Notes under the pieces: model-generated
What the model was told of the DNA's origin: nothing
The model's input: the letters and a program-made list of their open reading frames with translations, nothing else
Database searches by the model: none
Program-made: the position numbers and the translations under genes
Part shown: piece by piece, positions 25,036-37,504 of the stretch
Layout: the number at the start of each line of letters is the position of its first letter
Position numbering within the stretch: the stretch's first letter is position 1
Origin: Macrocystis pyrifera
Taxonomy: Eukaryota; Sar; Phaeophyceae; Laminariales; Laminariaceae
Length of the DNA: 64,000 nt
Direction: 5' to 3'
Assembly: GCA_031763025.1 (NCBI GenBank)
Contig: JASSKH010000032.1
Location: 1-64,000, forward strand

Positions 25036-26250
25036 AGTGGCTTGTTTCACTCCGCGGGTATGTCTTCACGGGTTGATCGGCCATCGACTCTGCAGCGATG
25101 GATGGAGATTGGTCTTCCCCTCCACGTCGCCCACCGCCACCATAAAAAGGTCCACGAGGATGAGGTTGCTGACAGCCAGAGGCTGGTTCCTCCTCAGCAC
25201 CTGCTACCAACCCCTGGTGCTGGAGCCCGCCGCTTGGGCAACGGCATCCGCGCCTTGGTCAGCGAGGGCTGTTGTAGTATCGTGTGGGGGACAGCGTTCT
25301 TTGTTTCTTCGATACAATACCAGCCTTCTAACAAGGATCCCGAGTTTCTAAGAAATACGTAATCAAGATCGTGTCGACTGATATACACGTCCCGCCGCGG
25401 TCTAGTCTTCGAACAACAGACGACAGGGCTGGTGACATCTTTGTCCGACGAACGCCCCAAAAAACGCTTTGGAAAACAATGCGTGTACAGAAACATACAG
25501 TAGAAGCACGCAGCAGTAGCTGCAAGACCTAGAAAGCAGGCCGCGACCGCAAGACAGGAAAAAACTCTGATACCTTGCGTTGGTTTGTATCACTCGTCGG
25601 GAAAAAAAGTCTGAATGAACTTACAGCGGATCGAAATCGGGACACAGCTGCGAACAATCTCGACTACTCACGCGCCCCAGTCCATGGCAGCGAAGGGCTG
25701 GTAGGGAGGACGGTAGGGGGGGTTGTTTTATCCCAAAGCTATACATTTAACGTAGCTGGTGGAGTTAGACTATGACAAGTTCGGCCCAAGCCACCTAACC
25801 CGACATAAAACAGTTCCCAAGACTTGAGACTACACGCGACCAAATTAAGCATTGAAGTAGTCTATTGGACCCTGGGGACGGAAACCTTTTCGGATAAAGC
25901 ATCAGAACGGACACTGATTGTTTCGAAGGTGTGCTGAAAGATAGCAGTAGATTGTTGTTGCCATTTTTATTCTGACTTCCGGGGCTCCAGAACCTCTACC
26001 TAATATCGTTTGAACGCCTTTTCCGTTTAATATATTATTCGTTGTTTATGGAGGCCATCGGATTGCACTTTCAGTTTTATCCTAAAGTTAGTGTTTGGGT
26101 GTGGTAGTCCTCAACCGAGGATCCTAATAAAAAATAGGTACACCTCTACCGTAGCATGTGTCTTGACGATAGTAGCTGGTGCCCAAATATGTTGCCGCGC
26201 TAGTTCCATGCGACAACTATACTTTTCAAACGTATTAACTGCTGATCACT
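25036..26250. other. Spacer with weak open frames only
   Basis: Non-tandem DNA. A plus-strand frame at 25042-25362 (106 codons) and overlapping frames on both strands show no recognised domain. Their overlap with one another argues against real coding. I see no RNA gene or transposon ends. Confidence 0.3.
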
Positions 26251-29200
26251 AACCCAATCCTAAGTGCCAGGTAGGCTTCCGGTGGGTGAGGTGGAAGGCT
26301 GATCATATTTGTAGACCTTGGCAGGGTGTTCGACAGACGTTTTGCAATATTCGCCGGCGGCTCCTGCGGATAAAAATTTGTGCGCCACAACAGTGAGTGT
26401 TTTTGTGGGTGGGAGCTTTGTGGGTGGGAGCAGGGTGCCAATATACGAACTAGCATATGCGGGAATCGAAGCGATTGGCGAAAGAGTCGACGGTTCCTGC
26501 GCCCGAACTGTGCCTCTGGATGGGATCAGGGTAGGTGGTGGGCCTCTTGCGGCTCGTGCGAAGAAATATTTATATTTCTGCACCTTGTGGGTGGGAACAG
26601 GGTGCCAAATGGGAAGATGTTTTCGGCAGATTCGAGGTACCAAGCGGGAGCAGGGTGCCAAACGCAAAAACAACAACACACGGGAGTGATCCCATTAGGC
26701 ACCCTGCTCCCACCGCCAAGGCTCACAAATAAAATTCTTAGGAGATTACCATTGCGGGGGACCATCGTAAATAGGACCAAATACTGCTAGTAAAAAAAGG
26801 GAAACATATAGTTTTTTGTGTGTAGGGTCCTAATTACTATGGTCTCCCGTAATACAAACACCCCAATCCCACTCAGAGCTGCAGAAATCGTCCCCAGACA
26901 CGAAACTAGCAAAGAAAAATATAGGAACTCGCATATGCGGGAGCCGATTGGCGAAAACAAAGACGGGTTTTGAGCCCGAGCTGTGCCTTCGGGTGGGATC
27001 AGGGTGGCTGGTGGGCCTCCGGCGGCTCTTCGGAGGGATGATTCTATTTTTGCACCTTGTGGGCGGGAGCAAGGTGCCAAATGGGAAGGGCCCACGGCGA
27101 GGTCGAGGTACCAAGCGGAAGCAGGGTGGCAAACGCAAACTAAAATTATAGGCAGGCACGACTCCGATCTGATCCAACCCGGGTGTGATCACGTTGGCAC
27201 CCTGCTCCCACCTGTGGCGTCTGGGACATGCACGGTTTGAGCACGATCATGCACACCTACACACATAGCTCGTAAATGATGTTGTGGCCGGAGATCAGTA
27301 CAAAGCACCCTGATCCCTTTCAGAGGAATAACAATCGTCCGCAGACACGGCAGAAGCAACAAGAAAACATGTACGAACTCGCATACGCGGGATCGGGAAT
27401 CGAACCTATTGGTGAAACAATAGACGGATTATCGCCCGAGCTGTGCCTCTGGATGAGATCAGGGTGTCCGGTGGGCCCCCAGCGGCTTCTTCCACCGGGA
27501 TGATTTCATTTCTACACCTTCTGGGTGGGAACAGGGTGATAAATGGGAGGGGTTTTCGTCGGATTCAAAGTACTCAATTGGAACAGGGTGATTTGTAGTA
27601 TTCTCCGGCTGCTCCTGCCGAGGGCTAAGTATATCTCTAAATCATTAAGTGGGAGCAGGGTGTCAAACGGGAAAAAGTTTCGAAATATTCGAAGTACCAA
27701 ATGGGACCAGGGTAGTTGGCGGGCCTCCGGCGGCTCCTGCGGAGGGCTAATATCATTTCTGCACCTTGTGGATGGGAGCAGGGTACCAAATGGGATCATA
27801 TCCGGGTGGGATCAGGGTGCGGCTGGGATCAGGAGGGAAATGCTTAAAGGTCCGCACCACCTGTTTACCTTGAATGAACATTGTCTAGTAGTATGTACTG
27901 ATGGGTGTTGGTCTGATTGTGAGCACGAAGTGGGCACAGGGTGTTTTGTAGTAACTACGGCGGTCCTGAGAAGGTTCACGCCCTCGCAGACGGCCGCTGT
28001 TGCGAAACATAGGCCGGTGGGGTGCCTGTGGATGGGATCAGGGTAGTTGGTGGCGCCTCCGGCGGCTCCTTATCGCTTCTGCACCTTGTGGATGGGAACA
28101 GGGTACCAAATGGGATCACATCCGGGTGGGATCAGGGCGCGGCTGGGATAAAGAGGGAAAGGCTCGAAGGTCCGCACTGCCTGTGTACCTTGAGTGAATA
28201 TTTCTCCCCCATAAATTGTCGAGTGATATGAGGTGTGTTGGTCTGATTGCGAGCACGAATTGGGCACGGGGTGTTTTGTAGTAGTGTTTTGTAGTATCTA
28301 CGGCGGTCCTGCGAGGATTTGTATCCTTGCAGACGACCGCTGCTGCCACACATCGTCCGGTAGGGCGCCTGTGGATGGAATCAGTATAGTTGGTGGGCCT
28401 CCGGCGGATCCTGCGGAGGGCTGATATCAGTTCTGCACCTTGTGAATGGGAGCACTTAACCCTAAATGAGATCATCTCCGGGTGGGATCAGGATGGAAAG
28501 CTGGGATCAGGATGGAAAGGATAAAAGAAAGGTCCGCACCACGTGTTTACCAGGGTGAACATTTATCCCCGAGACGTTGGCTAGTACAACGTACAGATGG
28601 GTGTTGGTCAGATTGCCAGTACCAAGTGGGAACAAAGTGTATTGTAGTAATCTACGGGGATCCTGCGAGGATTAACGTCCTTGCAGACCAGCGCTGCTGC
28701 CACACGTACGTGATCCGGTGGAGTGCCTGTGGATGGGATCAGGGTAGTTGATGGGCCGCCCGCGGCTCATGCAGGGGGCAAAGAATAAATTTCTGTACTA
28801 CTGTACCTTGTGAAAGGGGAAGGGTACCAAATGGGATCATACCCGGGTGGGATCAGCGTACGGCTGGGATCAGAAGGGAACGGCTCGACGTATTTACCTT
28901 GAACGATCATTTCGCCCGCTATTTCAGCTAGTAGTGCGTACCGATGTGTCTTTGTCAGATTGGAAGTACGAAGTGAGAACACGGTGTTTTTGCACTGGTT
29001 TACGGCGGCCCTGCGAAGATTTGTGTCCTTGCAGACGACCGCTGCTGCCACACATCATCCGGGGGTGATTGAGTATATGATCAGGATAGTTGGTGGGTCT
29101 CCGGCGGCATCATTTCTGTACCTTGTGAATGGGAGCAGGGTACCAAATGGGATCATATCCGAGTGGGACCAGGGCACGACTGGGATCGGGATGGAAAAGA

Positions 29201-29345
29201 TCAGAGGTCCACACCACCTGTTCACCTGAAATCGTATTTTCTTCCCAAAAAACATCTTGTAATATTATACAGATGTGTGTTTTGTCAGATTAAGCACCAA
29301 GTTGGAACAAGGTGTTTCGTAGAAATCTACGGCGGTGACGCGAGT
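26251..29345. repeat. G-rich tandem repeat, ~345-bp units (longer units on the left)
   Basis: The landmark ggatgggatcagggtagttgg (or a variant) recurs at about 27702, 28031, 28374, 28732 and 29080, so units are 329-358 bp. On the left, related units are longer, with landmarks near 26517, 26993 and 27449. Each unit carries 'gggcctccggcggctcctgc', 'gcaccttgtgggtgggagca' with 'gggtaccaaatggg', and 'gcagacgaccgctgctgcca'. Open frames here are repeat shadows. A MITE is inserted at 26751-26853. Confidence 0.85.
26751..26853. mobile_element. ~103-bp MITE with ~28-bp terminal inverted repeats, copy 1
   Basis: The left end attgcgggggaccatcgtaa and the right end, read in reverse complement as attacgggagaccatagtaa, pair almost perfectly. 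The inner part has aaaaagggaaa and gttttttgtgtgtag. The same element, in the opposite internal orientation (tgcggtacacacaaaaac and tatttccctatttttac), lies at 60115-60225, 61146-61245 and 63154-63264. It is non-autonomous and the superfamily cannot be assigned from so short a sequence. Confidence 0.8.
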
Positions 29346-29689
29346 ATTTATTTCTTGGCAGGGGCTCCTTCACTGAGTCTGAGTGCCCAAATCAAACGGC
29401 AACTCTGTCGCACGTCTCCCGATCATTCGTACACCTCGATTTCTGCGAGGGTTGATATCGTCTGCACCGCACGGAGTGGTGCAGCCGCATTTCGTTAGAA
29501 TCCCATTCAACGAAAACTTGTTGGTTCAGCAATAAACCATACCTCTCGGGCGTGACGGACTCCACATCAACGCGGTTCTGACCCGGGTACGACGAACACA
29601 GGTATGCCCTGCGTGACTGAGGCGACTCAAGTATGGCATAAACAAAAAAGGTGATTCTAATGTTTGTAGCCGACGATATTACCATTTTC
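29346..29689. other. Spacer, no feature recognised
   Basis: About 340 bp between the G-rich repeat and the AT-rich satellite. Overlapping short frames on both strands have no recognised content. Confidence 0.3.
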
Positions 29690-32600
29690 GAAATAAATGA
29701 CTTGATTTCAGTATGGTGTATCTGAAATTACTTGGTACTAGTGTGGTGGGCACTAAATTAGTAGGTTTTAGTATGGTCGGCGACAAAAACATTATCTTGG
29801 TGTGTTGGACGGAATGAACTCAATGTGACGATGGTAAAAACAAATCGGCTGGTTTTTAGTATGGTGTATCTGAAATTACTTGTTTTTAGTGTGGTAAACG
29901 GTAAATTACTTGGTTTTAGTATGGTCGGAGAAAAAAAGTTGATTTTAGTGTGTTGGCCGGAATGAATCCGATTTTTCGATGGTCGACAAAATTGACTGGA
30001 TTTTAGTATAGTATCTGAAAGTACGCGTTTTTAGTGTGGTGGGCACGAAATTACTTGGTTTTAGCATGGTAAATATGAAATCACTTGGTTTTAGTAAGGT
30101 GGGCACGACATGACTTGGTTCTGGTATGGTGAAAAACAACTTGATATACGACTCGATTTTAGTATGACCGATCCGAAATTTTACTTGGTTTTGGTATCGT
30201 GGGAACAAAATAACTTGGTTTTAGTATGGTGAAAAAAACTTGATATTTTTGTATTGTCGACGAAAATAACTCGATTTTATCATGGTCGAAAAAAATGACT
30301 TGATTTTAGTATTACCGATCTGATATTACTTGGTTTTAGTATGGGGGCACGAAATGACTTGGTTTTAGTATGGTGAAAAATAAGTTCGTATTTATAGTAT
30401 TGGCGACAAAAATTACACGATTTTATCGTGGTCGAAAAAATGACTTGATTTTAGTATGACTAATCAGAAATTACTTGGTTTTAGTATAATGGGCACGAAA
30501 TGACTTGGTTTTAGTATGGTGAAAAAAACTTGATATTTTAGTATTGTCAACAAAAATAACTCGATTTTATCATGGTTGAAAAAATGACTTGATTTTAGTA
30601 TGACCTATGCGAAATTACTTGGTTTTAGTATCGTGGGCACGAAATGACTTGGTTTTAGTATGGCGAAAAAAAACTTGATATTTCAGAATTGTCGACTAAA
30701 ATAACTCGATTTTGTCATGGTCACAAAAATGACTTGATTTTAGTATCACCGATCTGAAATTACTTGGTTTTAGTATGGTGGGCACGAAATGACTTGGTTT
30801 TAGTATGGTGAAAAAGAAATTGATGTTTCAATATTGTCGACAAAAATAACTCGATTTTATCCTGGTCGTAAAAATGACTTGATTTCAGTATGACTACTCT
30901 GAAATTACTTGGTTTTAGTATGGTGGGCACAAAATGACTTGGTTTTAGTATGGTGAAAAAAAAATGATATTTTGGTATTGTCGACGAAAACTACTCGATT
31001 TTATCATGGTCAAAAAAATGACTTGATTTTAGTATGACCAATCCGAAATTACTTGGTTTTAGTATGGTGGGCTCGAAATGACTTGGTTTTAGTAGGGTGA
31101 AAAAAAACTCGATATTTTTGTATTGTCGACAAAAATAACAAGTTTTTATCATGGACAAAAGAAAGACTTGATTTTAGTATGACTAATCTGAAATTACTTG
31201 GTTTTAGTATGGTGGGCACGAAATGACTTGGTTTTGGTATGGTGAACAAAACTCGATATTTTTGTATTGTCGACAAAAATAACTCGATTTTATCGTCGTC
31301 GAAAAAGTTACTTGATTTTAGTATGGCCAATCCGATATTACTTGGTTTTAATATGGTGGGCACGAAATCACTTGGTTTTAGTATTGTGAAAAAAAACTTG
31401 ATATTTTTGTATTGTCGACAAAATAACAAGATTTCATCGTGGTCGAAAAAATGACTTGATTTTAGTATGACCAATCCGAAATTACTTGGTTGTAGTATGG
31501 TGGGCACGAAATGACTTGGTTTTAGTATGGTGGAAAAAAAACCTGATATTTTTTGTACTGTCGACAAAAATAACAAGATTTCATCGTGGTCGAAAAAATG
31601 ACTTGATTTTAGTATGACCAATCCGAAATTACTTGGTTGTAGTATGGTGGGCACGAAATGACTTGGTTTTAGTATGGTGGAAAAAAAACTTGATATTTTT
31701 TGTACTGTCGACAAAAATAACAAGATTTCATCGGGGTCGAAAAAATGACTTGATTTTAGTATGACCAATCTGAAATTACTTGGTTTTAGTATGGTGGGCA
31801 CGAAATCACTTGGTTCTAGTATGGTGAATTTTTTTTTCATATTTTTGTATTGACGTAAAAAAACCCTCGATTTTATCGTTTCGAAAAAATGACTTGATTT
31901 TAGTATGACCTATGCGAAATTACTTGGTTTTAGTATGGTGGGCACGAAATGACTTGGTTTTAGTATGGTGAAAAAAAACTTGATATTTTTTGTACTGTCG
32001 ACGAAAATAACACGATTTCATTGTGGTGGAAAAAATGACTTGATTTTAGTATGACCAATCCGAAATTACTTGGTTTTAGTATGGTGGGCTCGAAATCACT
32101 TGGTTCTAGTATGGTGATTTTTTTTTTTTTAGATATACATATTTTTGTATTTACGTCAAAAAACCCTCGATTTTATCGTTGTCGAAAAAACTGACTTGTT
32201 TTTAGTATGACCAATCCGAAACTACTTGTTTTCAGTATGGTGGGCACGAAATGACTTGGTTTTAGTGTGGTGAAAAAAAAACTCGATATTTTCGTGTTGA
32301 CGACAAAAATAACACGATTTCGTCATGGTCGAAAAATTATCTTGATTTTAGTATTACCAAATCGAAATTACTTGGTTTTAGTATGGTGGGCACGAAATGA
32401 CTTGGTTTTAGTATGGCGAAAAAAAAAAAACTCGATATTTTTGTGTTGTCGACAAAATCAACTCGATTTTGTCATGGTCGAAAAAAAGGACTTGGTTTTA
32501 GTATGACCAATCTGAAATAACTTGGTTTTAGTATGGTGGGCATGAAATGACTTGGTTTTAGTGTGGTGATTTTCTTTTTGATATTTTGGTGTTGTCGACA

Positions 32601-33327
32601 AAAATTACTCGATTTTATCATGGACAAGAAAATGACTTGATTTTTTGTATGACCAATCTGAAATTACTTGGTTTTAGTATGGTGGGCACGAAATTTTACT
32701 TGGTGTTAGTATGGTGCGCACGAAATAACTTGGTTTTAGTATGGTGAAAAAAAACTTGATTTTTCTGTGTTGTCGACAAAAATTACTCGGTTTTTTCATG
32801 GTCGAAAAAATGACTCGATTTTAGTATGACCAATCTGAAATTACTTGGTTTTAGTATGGCGGGCACGAAATGCCTTGGTTTTAATGTGGTGAAAAAAAAC
32901 TTGATATTTTTGTATGATCGACAGAAATAACTCGATTTTACCATGGTCGAAAAAATGACTTGATTTTAGTATGACCAATCTGAAATTACTTGGTTTTAGT
33001 ATGGTGGGCTCGAGATATGACTTGGTTTTGGTATGGTGAAAAACAACTTGTTAGTTTAGTTTTGTCAACGAAAATAACTCGATCATATCATGGTCGAAGA
33101 AATGAATTGATTTTTGTATGACCAATCCGAAATTACTTGGTTTTAGTATGGTGGGCACGAAATTATTGTGTTTTGGTATGGTGAAAAAAAAACATAATAT
33201 TTGTATAATCGATAAAAAAAACATGATTTTATCATGGTCGCAAAAAATGACTTGATTTTAGTATGACCAATCCGAAATTACTTGGTTTGAGAATGGTGGG
33301 CACGAAATGAATTGGTTTTAGTGTTGC
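29690..33327. repeat. AT-rich satellite with ~145-bp higher-order repeat (about 25 units)
   Basis: The five-monomer unit includes cgaaattacttggttttag, gtgggcacgaaatgacttgg, gtgaaaaaaacttgatatt, gtcgacaaaaataactcga and gaaaaaatgacttgatttta. The atgaccaatc(c/t)gaaatt landmark recurs at about 31034, 31179, 31323, 31468 and 31614, so the period is 144-147 bp. Successive units here are more alike than in the copy at 1-957. A minus-strand open frame of 263 codons at 31049-31840 is a by-product of the repeat. Confidence 0.92.
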
Positions 33328-33656
33328 GGTGTCGAAGTGTGTTCATCAGGGGTTATAGCTGTACACATCCCCGGGTATCATAAGTGGAATGGACTATGGT
33401 ATAACGGATGTGGTCTACACGGGGGGCTATCCGGGATATCCGGCCCCAAGTCTATTGAAAAGTTTTTGTTTGGATGTTAAACGGAACTGCTTCTGGTGTG
33501 AAACATCGCACACGGCGGTCATTTTCTTTTCTTTTCGTTAACAATTCATGTATCTTTCTTCGAGTCGTCTGGGGTGGTTGACTCGCTCGAGCGGTACAGC
33601 TAATAATGCTGGCCTCGAGTTTGAGTTAGGTCGTACGGGTCTGACCATAGAAGAAG
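33328..33656. repeat. ~330-bp interspersed element, copy 2, at a satellite junction
   Basis: Same orientation and content as 958-1293: cacatccccgggtatcataag, acatcgcacac, ggcggtcatttt, gagcggtacagctaat, cctcgagtttgag and ccatagaagaag. It separates the ~145-bp higher-order satellite on the left from the 30-bp array on the right. The two copies differ by many substitutions and small indels, so the duplication is old. Confidence 0.7.
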
Positions 33657-36600
33657 TTACTTGATCTTTGTATTGTCGGCAAAAGTAACTCGATTTTATC
33701 GAAGTCTGCAAAAATGACTTGGTTTTATAGTCTGGTCATATTGAAATAAATAGATTTTAGTATGGTCAACATGAAATTATTGTGTTCAAGTATGGCAGGC
33801 GCAAAATGACTTTGTTTTAGTGTTGCATGGCAAAACAACATGATTTTAGTATTGAGGGTCAAATTATCTAGATTTTAGCATGGATAGAAAAAATTAATTG
33901 AGTTTAGTATGGTCATGTGGAAATAACTTCATTTAGTATGGTCATGTTGAAATGACTTGATTTCAGTATGGTCATGTTGAAATGACTTGATTTTAGTATT
34001 GTCATGTCGAAATGACTTGCTTTTAGCGTGGTCACCTTGAAATGACTTGGTTTTCGCATGGTCGTACCGAGATGATTTGATTTTAGCATGGTCATGTTGA
34101 AATGACTTGATTTTAGTATGGTCATGTTGAAATGACTTGATTTTAGTATGGTCATTTTGAAATGACTTGATTTTTGTATGGTCATTTTGAAATGACTTAA
34201 TTTTCGTATGGTCATGTTGAAATGACTTGTTTTTAGTATGGTTATGTTTAAATGACTTGATTTTAGTATGGTCATGTTGTAATGACTTGATTTTAGTATG
34301 GTCATGGTGAAATGTCTTGATTTTAGTATAGTCATGTTGAAATGACTTGATTTTAGTATGGTCATGTTGAAATGACTTGATTTTAGTATTGTCATATTAA
34401 AATGACTTGATTATATTATGATCATCTTGAAATGACTTGGTTCTCGTATGGTCGTATCGAAATGACTTGATTTTATTATGGTCATATTGAAATGACTTGA
34501 TTTTAGTATGGTCATGTTGAAATGACTTGATGTTAGTATGGTCATGTTGAAATGACTTGATCTTAGTATTGTCATGTTGATATGACTTGATTTTTTAGAA
34601 TGCACATGTTGAAATAACTTAATTTTAGTATGGTCATGTTAAAATGACTTGATTTTAGTATGGTCATGTTGAAATGACTTGATTTCAATATGGTCAATTC
34701 GAAATGACTTGATTTTAGTATTTTCATTTGGAAATGACTTGATTTTAGTATGGTCATGCTGAAATGACTTGATTTTAGTATGATCATATCGAAATGCTTT
34801 GATTTTAGTACGGTCACCTTGAAATGACTTGGATTTCGCATGTTCGTACCGAGATGATTCGATTTTAGCATGGTCATGTTGACATGACTTGATTTTAGTA
34901 TGGTCATTTTGGAAGGACTTGATTTTAGTATGATCATATCGAAATGACTTGGGTTTAGTGCGGTCACCTTGGAATGACTTGGATTTTGCATGGTCGTACC
35001 GAAATGATTCGATTTTAGCATGGCCATATTGAAATGACTTGATTTTATTATGGTCAATTTGGAATGACTCGATTTTAGTATGGTCATGTTGAAATGACTT
35101 TATGTTAGTATGGTCAGAAATGACTTGATCTTAGTATTGTCATAATGAAATGACTTGATTTTAGTATGGTCATGTTGAAATGACTTGATTTTAGTATGTT
35201 CATGTTGAAATGACTTGATTATCGTATGGTCAAATTGAAATGAATTGCTTTTAGTATGGTTAAATTGAATTGACGTGGTTTTCGCATGGTCGTACCGAGA
35301 TGATTTGATTTTAGCATGGTCATGTTGAAATGACTTGTTTTTATTTTGGTCATATTGAAATGACTTGCTTTTGGTATGGTCATGTTGAAGTGACTTGATG
35401 TTAGTATTGTCATGTTGAAATGACTTGGTTTTAGTATTGTCATATTGAAATGACTTGATTTAATATAATCACGTTGAAATGACTTGGTTTTCGTATGGCC
35501 GTACCGAAATGATTCGATTTTAGTATGGTCATCTTCAATTGACTTGGTTCTGGTATGGTCGTATAGGAATGACTTCAGTTTATTACGGTCATAATAAATT
35601 GACTTGGTTTTAGTATGGTCATGTTGAAATGACTTGATTTTAGTGTGATCATATTGAAATGACTTGATTTTAGTATGGTCGTACCGAAATGACTTCATTC
35701 TATTATGGTCATGTTGAAATGACTTGATTTTAGCACGTTCGTTTCGAAATGACTTGATTTTGGTATGATCACGTTGAAATGACTTGGTTTTCGTACGGTC
35801 GTACCGAAATGATTTGATTTTGGGGTGATCATCTCGAAATGACTTGGTTCTCGCATGGTCGTATCGAAATGACTTGATTTTATTATGGTCATATTGAAAT
35901 GACTTGATTTTAGCATGGTCAATGTGAAATGACTTGATTTCAGTACGGTCATATTGAAATCGATTTGCTTTTAGTATGATCACCTTGAAATGACTTGGTT
36001 TTCGCATGGTCGTACCGAGATGATTTGATTTTAGCATGGTCATGTTGAAATGACTTGATTTTAGTGTGGTCAATGTGAAATGACTTGATATTAGTATGGT
36101 CATGTTGAAATGACTTGATGTTGGTATGGTCATGTTGAAATGACTTGGTTTTAGTATTGTCATATTCAAATGACTTGATTTTAGTATGGTCATGATGAAA
36201 TGACTTGATTTTAGTATGGTCATTTTGAAATGACTTGATTTTAGTATGGTCGTTTTGAAATGAATTGATTTTAGTATGGTCATGTTGAAATGACTTGATT
36301 TCAGTATGGTCATGTTGTAATGACTTGATTTTAGTATGGTCATGTTGAAATGACTTGATTTTAGTATGGTCGGCCTCACATGACTTGATTTTAGTATGGT
36401 CAGCCTCACATGACTTGATTTTAGTATGTTTTAGATCAAGTGACTTGATTTTAGTGTCGTCGGCATGAAATGACTTGATTTTAGTATGGTCGGCATAAAA
36501 TGAATTGATTTGAGTATGGTCGGCCTCACATGACTTGATTTTAGTATTGTCGGCATTAAATGACCTGATTTTAGTATGGTCGGCCTCACATGACTTGATT

Positions 36601-36740
36601 TTTGTATGGTCGGTCTCACATGACTTGATTTCAGTATAGTTTTTGAATTGTCTTTGTTTTAGTATGTAGGGGTCTAAATGACTTGATTTTAGTGTTGTTA
36701 GGTAAGTATGACTTGATTTTAGTATGGTCGAGTTAAATTA
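33657..36740. repeat. Homogenised 30-bp satellite, about 100 copies
   Basis: Nearly exact 30-bp period with core gaaatgacttgattttagta and tggtcatgtt. It is most regular from 34.1 to 36.4 kb. At the right end the monomer changes to a 'ggtcggcctcaca' variant, then decays by 36.7 kb. It is related to the AT-rich satellite to the left but has lost the five-monomer order. Long minus-strand frames (for example 35219-36409, 396 codons, repeating MTILKSSHFN) exist only because the 30-bp period is a multiple of three. Confidence 0.92.
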
Positions 36741-36874
36741 CATGGTTTTAGTGAGATATGGGTTTAAAAACTAATTTTTCGGGCTGAAAACCTATTTCAA
36801 GTGCCTTTAAACATATTTGAAACGACCCTAGGCCTATTTGAAACGACCATAGTCCTATTTGCAAATAGGCTTAG

Positions 36875-36938
36875 AACCCTAACCCTAACTCTAACCCTAA
36901 CCCTAACCCTAGGTAACCCTAACCCTAACCCCAACCCT
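36875..36938 (+). repeat. Interstitial telomeric repeat, (CCCTAA)n
   Basis: About ten CCCTAA units, slightly degenerate, lie between the end of the 30-bp satellite and the gene-bearing half. Further two-unit motifs occur at about 36961, 37014, 38006 and 38757. On the plus strand the C-rich motif is the orientation expected of a left chromosome end, so sequence to the right would once have been subtelomeric. A perfect 16-bp palindrome (cctatttgcaaatagg) lies just upstream at 36854-36869. Confidence 0.85.
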
Positions 36939-37504
36939 TTTCAGGGGTCGAGAAAGGCCGCCTAACCCTAACCTTTACTCCAAAATGATCCCAGCATTAA
37001 TATGTGGATTTTCTTAGGGTTAGGATCTACGAGTCCAGAGTTTTTGGCGCCCGGATGGGAGTGCGAGGGGAGGTACCATCCTATTAATTTTGTGTGAGGC
37101 CATCTGCAAAGCATTTGTTCTTCGCCTGGGTGAGAACGCGTTGGTAGCACGGTAGACGTTGGCGCCCTCGTGATGGAACTGATTTCACGCAACCCGCAGA
37201 AGAGAGAACCGTGACATTGGCGAGGAAGTTTGTTTGGTGCATAAAACGTTTGGCTACAACAACGATCCAAACATTCATTTTAAGGAATCGCCGAGGCGAT
37301 GTACAAGTGTGGATTATGTTCCCCTGGATGGAAGCGCCCTGGTGGAAAAGACAAGTCGGCGCCGCAGTGGATGGTCTGTTAAGCGCACCAAAGAGACCAG
37401 CAAGATTTGGGGAGGATGCTTGTATGGGGCATAGCAAGCTTGGCTCCGTAGCGATCCTAACATAATTGTGGGTTATTTTTGAGTGAGTCCATGTAAACCC
37501 GAGC
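36939..37504. other. Spacer, no gene supported
   Basis: Sequence between the telomeric block and the inverted-repeat arm. A minus-strand open frame at 37084-37599 and plus-strand frames overlapping it (37211-37465, 37234-37434) have no recognisable domain. The minus frame runs into the repeat arm. Confidence 0.3.

Noticed and set aside
25042-25362. 106-codon plus-strand frame after the 212-bp repeats
   Set aside because: No family recognised, and overlapping frames on both strands are equally open.
31049-31840. 263-codon minus-strand frame
   Set aside because: Translation of the ~145-bp higher-order satellite.
35219-36409. 396-codon minus-strand frame repeating MTILKSSHFN
   Set aside because: The 30-bp satellite period is divisible by three and happens to lack stops in this frame. 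There is no start context or non-repetitive sequence, and the same motif fills neighbouring frames.
33900-36650. CRISPR-like regular repeats
   Set aside because: Repeats are contiguous 30-bp monomers with no unique spacers, and the context is eukaryotic.
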